Notes: generated by a model not told the origin, from the sequence alone. Shown: positions 1 to 13,740, counted from the stretch's first letter. The stretch is DNA of 64,000 nucleotides from Rallus limicola (GCA_022605955.1 JAKCOZ010000001.1:24668146-24732145); one strand, 5' to 3'. Numbers and translations are program-made.

Positions 1-2503
1 CGCCAAAACTGAACCAATAAGATAAAATAAAACTTAGCATATCAGGACAAAATTTTCCCTGCAGAATTTCTTCAATGTGTGGAATATTTTTCCCTTCTTA
101 TGTTTAAGTAACAAAACTATACATTTTTTCTTAAAGAATCACAACCATAGATTTTTGACGAAAATTTTGAGCAAACATGAAATGTTTTTATTGGGTTGAT
201 TTCCAAGGGAAAAAAAGTAATCACTTCCTAATTTCTTTCATGGATGCATTTTTGCAGCAATATTAAGAAAACTTTAAGTTTCAAAAAAAGAGACTTATGT
301 GATCCTATTTCTCAGTGTTTTTAATTGGCTTCAATGTAATCCTTTTGAAAGTTTTTAACACGATGATGCATTACAAAGACATGATAGTCTAGTTCCAAGA
401 ATCTTCTGCTATATCTTTTTAATCTTTTAATCTTATAAACTTTTATACGTACTAAATTTTTATTACACTCCATTAATTTAACAAGCTTTATACATCTGAA
501 ATTATTTGATTATATTTTTTAAGTGTGTAAAAATTTAAAAGAAGGTTGAATATTTTAGAACTCAGTAAGAGTTCTTCTCTTGCTGAAAATACTAAATTTT
601 AAAACGTTCCAGAAATGTGCCTGTAAAATTTGAAAACCACCTTATTAAAGCATGCAAAAACCTAGATTTGCACATGTAAGCATATGTACTTGAAAAATGT
701 GTATACCTATTACTATCTAGCACTCCTATTACAGCAGAACACCCATGCCTAATTACAAATACATTTCAGCTCACGATAAATACTGGACAAATCTGTGCTG
801 AGTGACAGTTCCTTGATCTGAAAAGTTCATATGGCCGTTTCTATGCTCAAAAATTCTGTAGGTGTATAAGTATATGATCTATCTGTTAATTAGACAGTGA
901 GGCAACTTTTAGATATATCTGCTCATATAATATCTGTCAGTCCATCCAAAATATTGATTAAAAATATTATATGTGACAGGAATATTAATGCATGTTTTGA
1001 AGGAAAATCTTCTCTCATTCGCACCACAGACGAGATTCAGTTTAACCCTTTAATCAAGATTCACTTTCACTTGGCTTCTGAGGTTGTCAGTCTAAACTGA
1101 GCACTCTGGTGTCAGAAAATAACTACGCCGTGGCACAGAGGAGAATGCAGAGCTAAGAAAGACAAAGGAAAATGTGGCAATAGACACAGGGCTATACAAC
1201 ACAACTGCAAATGCTCTGAAATGAAAAGCCTTCTTTCAAAACTGATAATAATGACAATATTTATATCACTTGTCCTTTCTTTCTGTACTGTAAAGCGGGA
1301 AGAAAGAGAGGCGTTCCTGAAGAACAGGCAGCATTAGGCATAGGAGATAATTGAGGTGCCGATGACAACCATTTGTCATTTCCAAGGCAAATAATGCCTT
1401 AAATTCAAAAGTGTCTTTTGTTTACTTGTCCAAATGACTAAATGTCTCATACACAATGCTTTTCCTTAGCCCTGGCTGGAAACTGGCAGGTTTTTAATAG
1501 CACACAGGAAACCAAGAGCTGGAACTCAAAGAGAAAGTGAAGCTGCAGGTGGGATTCAGATATCACAGGGGAATCTGGCCAGGAAAATGGAACTAACACC
1601 ATCAGTCTTGTTCTGAGTGCTAGGGGATGCTTGATGATAGCAAGTGCTCAGGGCTGTGATTTTATGTTTTATCTGATAGCACCTCTACAATGTTGCTGTT
1701 GCTGGGAAACCTCTTTACTGTCTCGGAGGGGAGAATGCTGTTGATATTGCCATGTAAAATTTTTCCACTCAAGTATAGACTGTAAATCTTGTGTTACATA
1801 GGACTCAGCCCCCTAAAAGGGTACAGAGCATGTTAAACTTGCATAACATTAAAAAAATATCAGTTAAAGCTTAGCAGTGTACCATCATGAGGACTATTCA
1901 CTTTGTTGATACTAAGGACACGTTTTGGTGCCTTACTGATCCAAGAAAGCATTTCCCAGAGTAGCCTAGCAAGCCTATGTTGGTGAACCACGTCAGCACT
2001 GCTGAAGACCCTCCGTAACAACATTGTCAATATAATATACACAAATACAGGTTATATACATTATCAGAGTACCAAAGGGAAGGACATACCCTGATACAAG
2101 GCAGTGTCTGGAAGTTATATCTGCAGGAAGTCACATAGCTGCTGTGATGAAAGTGGAGCTTCTCTGTAATAATTTATGAATGCAGTATGTTGACTTGGCT
2201 ATTGGTCTCAGATAAGGTGAGTTCAATAAGCAGGCTTTAAGGAAAAAAAGACAGGCAGAAATGTTTGACAAGGCAGTGGCTCTTAGAAGAAAGAATCACA
2301 GAACGTTAATTGTCTGGACTAGTGGCCTGGGAGATTCTACCAACACTACAACTGGTCTGAAAAATGCACCTCATCTAAAACAGTGAAAACCCAAGCAGGC
2401 ATAGGAAAAAAAAAGCATAGGAAAGATCAACAGATCTGTCTCAGAACAGACAAGATTTATGTCTGAGCAGGCTGGGATGCAGACTATTGCTACAGTTTAT
2501 GGA
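1..2503. other. AT-rich non-coding DNA, no gene recognised
   Basis: No reading frame here resembles a known protein; the open frames on both strands are 60-70 codons long and look like chance. The sequence is AT-rich with short A and T runs. I see no octamer-tailed CR1 end, LTR or tandem repeat. A short A-run near 2407 lies just before the first CR1. Confidence 0.7.
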
Positions 2504-3190
2504 GAATCATGGAATCGTAGGCGTTGGAAGGGACCTCAAGAGATCATAGGGTCCACCCCCCTGCCAAAGCAGGCTCCCTATCTCATATTACATAGATAGG
2601 CATCCAGACGAGACTTGAATATCTCCAGAGAAGGAGACTCCACCACCTCCCTGGGCAGCCTGTCCCAGGGCTCTGTCACCCTCACTGTGTAAAAGTTCTT
2701 CTGCATGTTGGTGCGGAACTTCCTGTACTCCAACTTGCAGCCATTGCCCCTTGTCCTGTCTCCACAGACCACTGAAAAGGGGCTGGCTGATTTCCCCTGC
2801 ATCCCATACTTAAGATATTTATAAACATTAATAAGGTCCCCCTTTAGTCTTCTCTTCTCAAGTCTGAACAGTCCCGGGTCACTCAGCCTCTCCTCATAGG
2901 GGAGATGCTCCATGCCCTTAATCATCTTTGTAGCCCTTCTTCTGACTGTCTCAAGGAGATCCCTGTCCTTTTTATACCAGGGAGCCCAGAACTGAACGCA
3001 ATACTCCAGGTGGGGCCTGACCAGGGCAGAGTAGAGGGGGAAGATCACCTCCTTTGACCTGCTGGCCACACTCCTCCTGATGCACCCCAGGATCCCATTG
3101 GCTCTCGTAGCCACCAGGGCACATTGCTGGCTCATAGCCAACCTGTCGTCAACCAGGACCCCCAGGTCCTTCTCCACAGAAATTAGGCTT
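2504..3190 (-). mobile_element. CR1 LINE, 5'-truncated, minus strand
   Basis: Read on the minus strand, this is the 3' fifth of a chicken-repeat-1 (CR1) non-LTR retrotransposon. The left edge carries the typical 3' terminus (the plus strand reads GAATCATGGAATCG, then GGAAGGGACCTCAAGAGATC). About 75 bases of 3' UTR follow, then the end of ORF2. The right edge is a 5' truncation within ORF2, the usual outcome of incomplete target-primed reverse transcription. The copy is GC-rich relative to its surroundings and its frame is intact, so it is among the younger repeats here. Confidence 0.95.
2578..3177 (-). pseudogene. CR1 ORF2 C-terminal fragment, 199 codons, uninterrupted
   Basis: This is the C-terminal end of the CR1 ORF2 polyprotein, the region after the reverse transcriptase palm. 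The frame starts with [11 protein letters not shown] and contains the LINE-typical [13 protein letters not shown] block at about residues 52-64, then [10 protein letters not shown] and [11 protein letters not shown]. The family protein is roughly 900-1000 residues, so about four-fifths is missing, including the endonuclease and the catalytic RT motifs. It cannot support retrotransposition. No stop or frameshift occurs before the natural stop. The methionine is simply the first ATG inside the truncated copy; I see no promoter for it. Confidence 0.9.
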
Positions 3191-3209
3191 GTCCACAGAA
3201 ATTAGGCTG
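3173..3209. repeat. 19-bp tandem duplication at the CR1 5' junction
   Basis: TCCACAGAAATTAGGCT occurs at 3173 and again at 3192, giving two copies with a 19-base period. The first copy overlaps the last bases of the truncated CR1 (plus-strand orientation) and the second lies in flanking DNA. It may be a junction duplication made during insertion, or a later slippage event. Confidence 0.85.
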
Positions 3210-6200
3210 GATTAATATCTCATTAAGGGATGGGAGTGTTTGAGGCAGGACAGGTATGCATATGGACTGTTATTTTCATATCCATACATTTTAAATACCT
3301 GAGCTTACATATTTAAGCTTAAATATTTAAATATCATTCTTTTTTAATGAACTGAAGTATTCCCAGACTCCCTTAAAGAAAAGTTGCAGATCCCTCCAGA
3401 CCACCCAGGTTAGCATGGTTACTACAGAGATGGTGTCCCAGAGCCCAGCATAATAGGAGAATTGCAAAATCCTTTTTCTCCCCTGGAGAGGTGAAGTCAG
3501 GAAGCCTGATATGAAGGGAGAGCTGAAGACAGACAGCTATTTCATGACAGCTTCAAAGCTCACACAGAGTTTTGCGACTTGTTTATTACTCAGGACATAG
3601 CAAAAGAGTGCCACCAACATGTTTAGAGGACAGGAACATAGCCTGTTTACACAGCTTTACTCTTCCTGAAAATACAGGCATAGAAATGTTTTGGAGAGAT
3701 TGCTTTTTAAATAGTTTGCTTTTTTTTTCATACCTTAGAAATTCAAATCCCTAAAGTAAAGCAAAAAAAGGGGAGGGGGGAGGCATCAAAACCTTCAATA
3801 AAGCTCTAGAACATACCTACAGTTACTTTTCTGTAGAGAACAATGATATAGATTTAAGACCTTATATCTTGAGACCTCTTAGAGTTAAAAGGAAAGGCTG
3901 TGTCTCCAATTATAAAACAGTATTTTTCAGTAGATATGCAATTCCTACTTGCCTAGACCCTCTGTGATTCCTAACATCTGAGATGCTTGTCAGCATAACA
4001 GGCATTTTAGGCACTTAAGATTAACATTGCCAGAAAGGAACCTGTCTTTTGGGACAGCACATAGGTTAGTTTCAGGGCAGGAGAGGTTGTGGGCTGTTAG
4101 CAGGTCTTGTGAAGTAGATGAGAGGGAAAGCCTATGCAGCATATAAATAGCACTCTAGAAAAAATAGGAAATATAAAAAAGGGGTGAATTGGCAGCATTT
4201 TCAGTAGTCAAAAATGTGTGTGTAGCAATCACTTTCAAAGGAAAAAGATTTTTGATGTAATCCCCCTACCTCATACCTTGTACAGACATTTCCAAGCTTA
4301 CAGGGGTGGAGGGAGCCATGCTGCAGTACTTGGGTCTGTTCTTAAAATTAAACAGAGCCCTCCAGCCCACAGATCCTGATCCCACAGGATTCATAGTGCA
4401 AAGAGCACTGGCAGCTGCTCATGGCACATCCTCTCCCTCCGGTCTTTCTTTTGCAGCATAATTGAGGCAAAAAAGGCACGTTGCATGTGCTCAGATGCAT
4501 TCCTCTCTCAATGTTATAATGGCCTTCTATTTGTTTGCACCTGGCACAGATTGGAAAATCTCCAACAGGTGAAAAATAATTTTTATATAATTCACCTCTT
4601 CACATTTCCAAAGCTTCTGACAATCAGTAGTTGAATTACCAATAGGGAAAAACCTTTGAAAATGCTGCTGTGGTACACAAGGTACTGGTTTTGTTTTCAA
4701 GTCAGGCCTAAAGTAATGTCACACAATGGTGGACGAGTCATTGGGCTCTCACAGGTGCTAATTCTCCGATGACTCACAATACTGAAGTCATAATTATGGT
4801 CTATTTCTCACTTAATATACCCCAGGTCTTTGTACACGAATGGGGCCCTGGAACTGATGTGCCAGACAAATCCCATCTCCTCCTGTTCTTCCTATTCATG
4901 CAGGTTCAACTGAATAATGAATTCTTATTCCTTTGTCCTAAGTTGTCACATAGGGTTGGGTGTACCATGATTATTTCACCCTGGGAGTGGCTGCCTCTTG
5001 CTGAAAATCAGAGTGATCAATAGAGGGCCATTACTTCCCTCGCCATGGTTTTCTGAGGCTTAATTGCATAATAATAGTTATGAGGGAAATGACTGCATAG
5101 CTGAGAAAGACATAGAATAATTACCGCCAGTTGTAATTATTTTTGGCAAATGAGTATGTGTGGATGGGTGTGTCTTTCTTCTTTATGTAAGTGGAGATTT
5201 GGCTACCGCAGAAAATGAAAATGGAGATTTGGTAGACTCTCCAAAGAGCACTTTACACAGTTACATTTATTCCTTTCCAGCTGTATGTAGTATAAGTGTT
5301 TAATGATCTTAATTATCCTCATAGCACAAGAACTTGATGCATTTGCTTAAACCTACAACATTTTCAGTTCTTGGTCTACCAAGGTAACTTTTGGCCAGAG
5401 AATCAAAATCAGTCATGAAAAAGTATAGCTTTACCTTAGCCAGCAACTGAATCTGCACAGCTGGACCTTTTCTGCATTATTCTGAAAGGGAGCCTGGCAC
5501 TATTGCACTTTAGCTACTCACCAGTAGCAGAAAAATAAATAAATAAGTTGTAGGTCATAGCCAGGTTTCAGAGAAGCTCTGAGGATTTAAACTCTAAAAT
5601 CTTGGATCTGATTCTACATGCCCTCCAAAAACAGGGCAACCTATGAAATCAAGGAGGGCTTAATAATGAGCAATCTGTGCTGAGAAAAGATATTTCATTC
5701 AAATTATTCCAAGGCATCTTTTAGAATTTGTTGCCTTTTTTTTCGGTACTCTTGCTAAAACTTAACTTTTTAAAACAAAAATTTATAATTTAATCTCTAG
5801 CAGGGCAAAATGTGGTACTAACGTACCAATCTACTCATGCACTGAAAATAATATTGACGCAAAAAAAAAGAAATTAAAAAGCCTTTAGCAAAAATACTCA
5901 TGGTATCAAAATATAAAGATGCTGGTGAAAAGACATTTTGTTTTTTCTGTGATTTTTTTTTTCTTTCCATTTTAAACAGAATTAAGATACTTCACCTCCC
6001 TTTTTGGGCTATTTCAAGAAAAACACAAAATGGTAAATGTATCTATGTAGCTTTAATATTTATTGAAATAGCATAGCACAAAAAAGTGATTCAATTTAGC
6101 CTTCTAAGGTGTAGTTTTAACAATACATATCTGTATATTTTGCATTACTACAAAAGCTTACCAAAATCTATTCATTACCTTTTTTCCAATATACAAGAAT

Positions 6201-9200
6201 TATAATGCGCTTTCAAAATAGACTTACTTTTAGGTTGGTCACTTGCTGCTCTATATGACAATTGTTCTTGTGTTGATTAAAATAAAAGTATTTTTTAATA
6301 TCGTGGCAATAGACCATTGAATATATACAACAAATATAATACGTCATTTCATGTCAAAGAACAGTATTACATACTTGAGCAGCCCACCCTTGAAATCAAG
6401 CAGAAGTGTTGTGCTTGATTTCTCTTGGCTTTGCATCAGGTTGCATGTGATGATGTATCATAACATCTTATGAAACAAACCCAGGAAGAAGTCTCAAGGC
6501 AGAAAGAATGAATTTTCTTATGTTGGCCATGGATGTTCGTGGCTTGCTGACAATTGAGACTATATTAAAAGTCTTCAGTGCATGTCTAGGGTATGAACTA
6601 TTATTGCAGTTGCTTATTTTAATAGTAACAGTAAGGAATATGAGCCTCAGCTGCCTGATTTGGTAAATAAAAATATCTGGTCTCTATAGTCAGGCATGGA
6701 AGTTAGATGTATTTTTACTGGATCATTCCTTTTTGATAGTGGCCTATAGTTTTCCACGTGATGCCATCTTGCTATTGAAGCTCAGAGGGTGTCTGTATAC
6801 ATTAAACCTTTAATATGTAATATTTAGATAGTCCTGTTGCACATGAGATATAAAGCACTTCTTTTCACTCTATATTTCTATGGAATAATATCGAACAGAA
6901 TTTACTTTTGTTAAATAAGTAGAAATCTATTTCTCAAGAAAAGGAAAAAAGTATAGATATATATTTCATATTGTTTGTTTCTTTTTCTTCCAAGTGTGAG
7001 TCTAAATTCTTCTCTAATCTTCTCTATTTACATGAGTAGTCTCAGTAGGATACATCAGAATTAAATGCAAATGTCTAAGGATGGGATATGGCTAGTTCTT
7101 TACCCTACAGGTAAGCACTGTTGGCATCCTGATTTAGAGACACTCATCTGGCCGTGCTTTCTCCCCTTCCTGGTGAAGATCACCAGGGCTTTTGTTCAGC
7201 AAACCATGTGAAGTGTTTTTTAAATATGAGCTGCTAGTTGAGTCTCCGTGAAGTCAGGATGGCTTGGGCATGCACCCTGAGCAGAGTACATGCTCGGGTG
7301 CTTAGCTGGCTGAGAATGGAGTGGTGTGGGGAGTCTCATGGCTAGTCTTTGCTAAAAGCACAACTCAGCACCCTCTCTGCCAGCATGGCCATACTAGCCA
7401 AGATAAGTGGGCAAAGCCAAGTTGCATTTCTCCATTGTCCTGTTCTGCCCAGTCCTCACCACCTTAGGCAGCAGGACTGCAATGCTGGCTCCTCTGCCCG
7501 CCAGCCAGACGTCCCTCTATAGCCACTGCAAGGAGGCGTCTCAAAAAGCCTCTCCTTTCTTCTCATGAGCCTGTAGTCTGCACTGCATTCGAGCCAACTG
7601 GCTTCAGTGCACTTCTTGTGAGAACTGAAGTGGAAAAGTAGAATACAGAAATTAGCCACATCTTTTCTTCAGCACAGAACATTACATTTTTCTAGTATAT
7701 GCTTGTTTGTGGGGAAGGCATTCTCCAGAGTGTATGCTTCAAAAGGTAGGAAGTTAAATTGGAGTTCTTGGCCACAGGAAGAATTAACAGCTCAAACCCC
7801 TCCCCACCCCAAACCAAAACCCCAAACCACTTAATATTTAAACACTTAGTATATTGACATGTTAAAATAAAGCACTAATACAATGCCTGTCATAACAGGC
7901 ATCTTTGCTATGACAATGTGGGGTTCTGGATTAGGCCCCAACTGGCCCAAACTCTAATAGAACTCCCTACCTTTAAAATTATCTTTATGATTAGATCAGA
8001 AATGTTGCCAAGTCTATGTAGCTTACAAAGAACTGCAGAGTTCTAAGGTTTTGTCTCTTCTTGCTATGTGGTGTTGGCTGACCAAGATCTAATATTAAAT
8101 ACCTGACTGTTTTAGTACCCTTTATTCAGTGTTCATGATGTGACTTTTTAAATGAAGTCTGTGATTTGATACCTAGACATTGTTCAAGTCAATATCCTTG
8201 GCTTCTGCATTATAGAGACAAGAAAACAAAACTTTTTGAACTTGTGTTACTGGCTTTTTGTATGCGCTAAATGGCCATTTGTGAAACTTGACAGCATAAA
8301 ATTGTACTACTGATAGTAAATGTTATTTTTTTGCACTAGCCTTTGAGACCTGTAACACATTTCAGTATTTTTACAATGTATTATCTAGAAAGTGTGAATT
8401 TGTCAGTTCTGAAAAAAATATGTAACAATGAAACCTCAAAAGATGTTATGAAGTGTACAGTTTGTGATAATTTTATATTAAAAATACAAGAACAAGAACT
8501 CATTTGAAATAATTTTATTCTAATTGTTTCATATGTATTTTGAACAAGAAATAAAGTGATCAAAATTACTCATTTTTTGTCTTTCTTACAAAAGCAAACA
8601 GTTCAGAAGTAAATATAAATCAGTTGTTTATAATTGCAGAGGTCATGTTTTCCTGTTTATTCTCTCCCTTTTCCATGCCAGAATTTCTTTCGCAACTACA
8701 CCATATTTCTGTTGATCTGATACCTTAAGATCAACTCTTAAGACAGAAAAATCTGTTCATTTTCATTTACATGGGTGGAAAGAGCAGCCTTCTTCATCTG
8801 TTTGCCCCAGGTTGAGCACCCCTGTCTGTATCCAATTAACATTACAAAATGTTTTCTTCTTGTGATTGTGGTACTTTAAAATTCTATGGGTTTGGAGGTG
8901 TAGGACATTATTGCCACCAGCTTTACATGGATGAAGACAGATATTTTTGAATGAAAACAATTAAATTAAGCAGCTCCATTATTAACTAATACTTTTATGT
9001 AATGCTTTTCACATTATCTTCCATTTTCTTCTATGATATAGTTTAACATAATCTTCAAAGTCATTAGACCATATTTTAAATAATGGTTTAATTCTTCAAT
9101 GTAAGGTTATTGAAGTATTTCAAATTAGTGAAATATTTCGCTGAAGACACATAATCTTAATTCCCAACTTCATTGCCCCTGGTTGCCTAATCATTTCAAT

Positions 9201-12200
9201 TAAACAGACAAGAACTTTACCTCCATGCAAACAAAACAAAACAAAGCAAAAAGCCAGATTTGTACAGGGCTTAATTTATGTTTAGGTTTAATCGGTGCCG
9301 AAGACAGCAGAGTATGAAGTGGTGATGATCCAGTGTAGACAGGTTCATGCATGTCAGATACTTTGTTGGTATTTAGCAGTGCAGCAGCATTTAAAGAGGA
9401 AACCTAAGCTGCAAGTGTTCAGTTTCAGCTGGATGTAATTTTTTTTTCATTCTACCATCTGGTTAGTCAAATCTGATAAAAACTGGGAAAAAACCCACCA
9501 TGTTAGTGTTTCTAGAGCACTGGAGAATATTGCCTGGAGAAAAACAGTATCCAGGTTCAACATACAAGCAGTTGCCCCTTGTCAGTCTTTTGCAATTTTC
9601 CTGAAGTGAAATTAGATACACAGTATTGAGGTTCCAATCCTGTTTCTGATCTCTGCTGACTGAACATCAATCTACCCTAAGTCAAATTCCTGAGAAGTTA
9701 TTAAATGCAATTCTGTTCCCTGCTTCAATTCAGGGACTTGGTTTACATCTGTGATTGAAAGATTTGGTTTTCTTTGCAAAACTTCTTGTCTTTATCTAGC
9801 AAGGGTTATATCACTCTAGGTTGCCACTGCTTTTAAACTTAGTATTTAAACTTAGTCATTTTCATTAGAAGGATGGGTTCTGATTGCTGTGAGTAGCAGA
9901 ATTTATTTTGGTAAATGAGCCATAACATGCACAGAAGCAATGCCACCTTATTCTAATGTTCTGTTGAAGTCTGTGTAATGTAAATTCCTCTTAAAATCCT
10001 AATTCTTCCCCTTCAATCATTCCTGAATGTATCTGAATTCCTTAAAATAATAAGATTTGCTAACCCACAAAGGAGCTGGAGAACATGCAGCTTAAAATGG
10101 TGCATGACCCAGAGGTGAAACCAGAGGCAAATCTGTTGTGAAAAGAGAAGAAAGGAGGGCAAACAAATCTCTGAGACATTTAGTCTTTCAGTTTGTTCTA
10201 CTCCAATCAAAAAGCAAGAAATGGGTTGTCTCCAGGGTAGTGTGGTGGCTTCTCAGCTCCCCGACACAGGCTGCATGGGAAGGGGTGTTGGGCTGGTGGT
10301 ATAGGTGTCTCCCCCTTTGTCAGTCCCACATCCCCAGACTGGCCCCTACATATGGGAGGCTTTGCCCTACTCTTCTACACCTGCACCTCCAAGTGAAAGG
10401 GCTCATGGTGCACCATGATATGTTGTTTCCAGGGTTTCACTTGTTTTCAAGCAACCTTATGGCTTGGCGAAACTTCTGGTGGCTCTTGGTGCCCTTTTAA
10501 GCTTGCCTCAGAAACACCCTAAAACAGTTACATGCAGGAGAGAAGAGTGGTTCCTGAAAAAAGCTGCACTGTTCTACCCTTTAGCCCAGTGAAAAATAAA
10601 CAAATATTCTTACACACAGAGAAGAGCACTCTGTCTCTGCCAATGCCCACGATTACAACATTAAAAGCCATGCAGAGAAAACCGGGGATCAGAACTGAAA
10701 CCAAATCTCCTGGCTTCCAGGCCATAAAAACTACCGTTCCTCTAGATGGGGTTTGTACTGTGTGTGGAATGTATGAGAGTCTCCCAAAGGAAAAGTTTTT
10801 AGGCATACTGAGGTGGAAAATTAATTTTTTATATACACATATATAAACACATAGTGTGGTCTCCAATCCAGCTGGAGAACATCGGTTCAAATAAGGGAAC
10901 AGAAGTATTATTTTCTCACTATATGTGTCATTCTGAAAGTTGAATAGAAGCCCTCCTGTTGGTGCTGTTGTAGATAACAGAAACTGTTGTTTAACTCACA
11001 TGACAGACACATGTATTTTTAGAACAAAAGGTCCTGCATGAACTCCATTCTCTGTGCTGCTTGTATGCAGCTCAGTTCATCACAACGCTGGTTATAGTCA
11101 TGCAAAACAGAATATTTTAAAAGCTTTAAGTCCTTGGCAGCAAAAAGACAGAAATCTTTATCACTTGTCACATTCTGAAGGTGGTATTTTGGGAGCAGTG
11201 CAAGTGCTCTGATTTGCACATGCACTGATTTTTCTTGATATGCCCACCGTGCTTAAATTGCTCAATTACTCTTCCCTTTGGAATTTTAAAATGCAGCAAT
11301 CACAGACTAAACTCTTCTGCTGAAGTGGTGAGCATACTCCCACTCAGGTGCTATTTTGCCTTTCCCAGCATACATCTTTTATGTCCTCAGGCTTGCACAC
11401 TATACCTCTTCAAAACACTGCGGTTCTCTTTGTGTCAGCATCATACATACCCTTGGTGTAGTTCATTTCCAGTTAAGATGACCAGCCACATTTTCCCATT
11501 TCGATTTCTTTCATAGTTTAAAAAAAATAAATTCTCTTTGTTCTAATGGCACTTCTCAAGGAAAACAGTTATGAAAATCCCTCTGCTCCAAAGAGTAAAT
11601 GAGATTAACAGGAGTTTGCTGCCTGCCTCAACTCCAACAATTTCAAACACAGAACCTCAAAATCTGCTGTGGAGGGACTGAAAAAGACTTTTTGTAAGGT
11701 TGGCTGTTATGAAGCACTCACTGAGATTCAGGAATCAAGTCAAGATCTGAGACTTTACATATTAAACACCATATGTGATTTTATATAACATCAAATTATT
11801 TGTAAAATCTTTGCAATAGTGGGATTGGGTAGGCAGGTTTTATGCAAAGCTGATTGTGGTTTATTTATTGAATATTAATTTTGTACTGTCAACAGTAAAA
11901 AAAAATCCTAACAATATATTTAAATATGATAAAGGTTTTGTGCTTAAATATAGATGAAACTAGGAAAACAGAGGTATGGTTCACATATTCAAATTTTGTT
12001 TAACTTAAAGTTTACATTTGGGAATTCTTGACATTTGAGCTCCTCATTTCTGAGCTCTTTATCCATTAAGTCTGCAGAGAAAGCTGCGTAATAAACTTCT
12101 CTGCCCTTTAGCCTTGTTCTTAAGGATATGTTTGTTAAAGCCTGCTTGTTAACCAGTCATAGCTATCAGTTTCAGACAGCCCTGAAATAAAAAATCGTTA

Positions 12201-13389
12201 CATAGGTTTTCTTAAGGAAACATCCTGCTAAAATCCCTCTGCTACCAAGTCAGTCTGAAACCAGCTAGCAAACCATCTCAGGCAGTCCTCTACCACATTC
12301 CTCATCATTACTAAATTACAGCCCAACAAAAAAGTTCCTGTGCCAAGGCTCTTAAGGCCAGAGCCCTGAGCTACACAGCAGTGAACCTCCCAAACCTGGA
12401 AGGTAGCCAGAGAGGTAGCATCAAGTAATTCCTCATTGATTTTCCTTTGTGGATTGGGCTTCTGACTGAAGTGTGATCAGGTCTATACAAATATTGACAG
12501 GTCTTCTAGCTGTTGAGGTGGGCATAACCATCATCTCGCAGATCACTGGTACAGGGAATTGTACACTTAATTTTCTCTGCACGTACAATCAGCAGAGGAA
12601 GTGTTTTGAAGGAGGAATTTATAGCAAAACTTTGGAGTTGTGACTGGTGGCTAAAAAGTGGATGTAGATGTTTTAGGAAATGTATGTCTCTTCCTTATTT
12701 TTAAACCTTTATTCTGGAACTGTTGATCAGTTCTTCATTCCTAAAACATGGTAAAATCAATGCATGAAATTTAAAGGCTGAGGATCGAACCCATCACACA
12801 AACATAGAGTAGTGCCAAGCATAGGAAAAAAAATATTTCCTCCTCTTCTTCCCAAGCTCCATGACATCACCTATGTATTTAAAATGACCGTGTCCCACAA
12901 TAACACAGGGGATAGTTTTCGTTGTCTCAAAAACATTTTCATTGGCACCAGTAATGGGTTCACAGACTAGCTGTGGCACGAATGTTCTTGAATGAGATGA
13001 ACATAACCATAAATTCAACCACCTTTCAGTATTTTTCAGAGAGCCAGCCTTTGGGTGTGAGAGAGAAGGAAGAAATTCAGGATAAGCAAGAAAAAGAAAA
13101 CAAAATATACTGTCACACTATACAGAGTTTGATTGCTCTCACCTGACTCCCTTTAGTTCTCTTGACCTGATTTTAAGGTGCCCTTACATAAATATCTCTA
13201 GCAGAAGAACAAACATCAGCCAGACAGATAGAACCGTTTATCTGAATAGCAGGAGAGCCTGGTTTCCAGGTCTTTCAAATGGGAGAAGGAAAGCTGTCTG
13301 GCACTACCCATCTATGGTGCCGCATGGGCTCTTAGCTAGCTGATTGTGATAACCTGCCTACAATGTGGTAATACATGCTAATTTTAACA
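3210..13389. other. Repeat-poor, gene-free stretch
   Basis: I recognise no gene and no transposon here. The longest frames (120 codons on the plus strand at 10138-10500 and 120 on the minus strand at 10528-10890) have no family resemblance. A locally GC-richer patch lies at about 7240-7600. A candidate conserved non-coding segment at 5040-5160 is listed separately. Confidence 0.6.
5040..5160. promoter_or_regulatory. Candidate conserved non-coding element
   Basis: This segment has several homeodomain-like TAAT/ATTA cores close together (CTTAATTGCATAATAATAG, GAATAATTACC, TGTAATTATTTTTGG) in low-complexity-free sequence. It lies inside a long stretch without transposons. That is the usual appearance of a vertebrate developmental enhancer, but similarity to other genomes cannot be tested here. 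The call is inference from composition only. Confidence 0.25.
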
Positions 13390-13740
13390 TCCATTTTATT
13401 GCTTGAAGAACTCACAAGCTCATATAAACTCTAATTGTCTTCCAAGTGCAGTGAATTATGTGTAATTTTGACAGACATTGTTGTCTGGTAATATTTATCT
13501 GTGCGTTTGCCTGCTAGTAATAATTTGATTTAAATATTTACATTGAGCTCTAATTCAATTTGGATATTTAAGTTATATTATGCAGAGAAATACAGGCTGC
13601 ATACTTAAGTGAAATGATACCAAGCACAGCTTTCAGAAATCTAATTGAAAATCTGTAAGTAATGTTTTAACAGCGCGTGCTGTATGAATGACTCTGTAAG
13701 CGTGTTATGAAATTTAATTCTTTTAGAGTGTTTATTTTTT
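13390..13740. promoter_or_regulatory. Candidate conserved non-coding element
   Basis: A cluster of TAATT/AATTA cores (CTCTAATTGTC, GTGTAATTTTGAC, TAATAATTTGATTTAAAT, CTCTAATTCAATTT, TCTAATTGAAAATC) sits in about 350 bases. The sequence has no simple repeats and no transposon. It resembles homeodomain-binding enhancer sequence of gene-desert type. It has no coding frame. This is inference; comparison with other birds would decide. Confidence 0.25.

Noticed and set aside
5250..5340. MIR-like tail (GCACTTTACACAGTTACATT ... TTATCCTCATAG)
   Set aside because: Short and weak; could be chance in AT-rich sequence.
10138..10890. Overlapping 120-codon frames on both strands
   Set aside because: No family resemblance on either strand.
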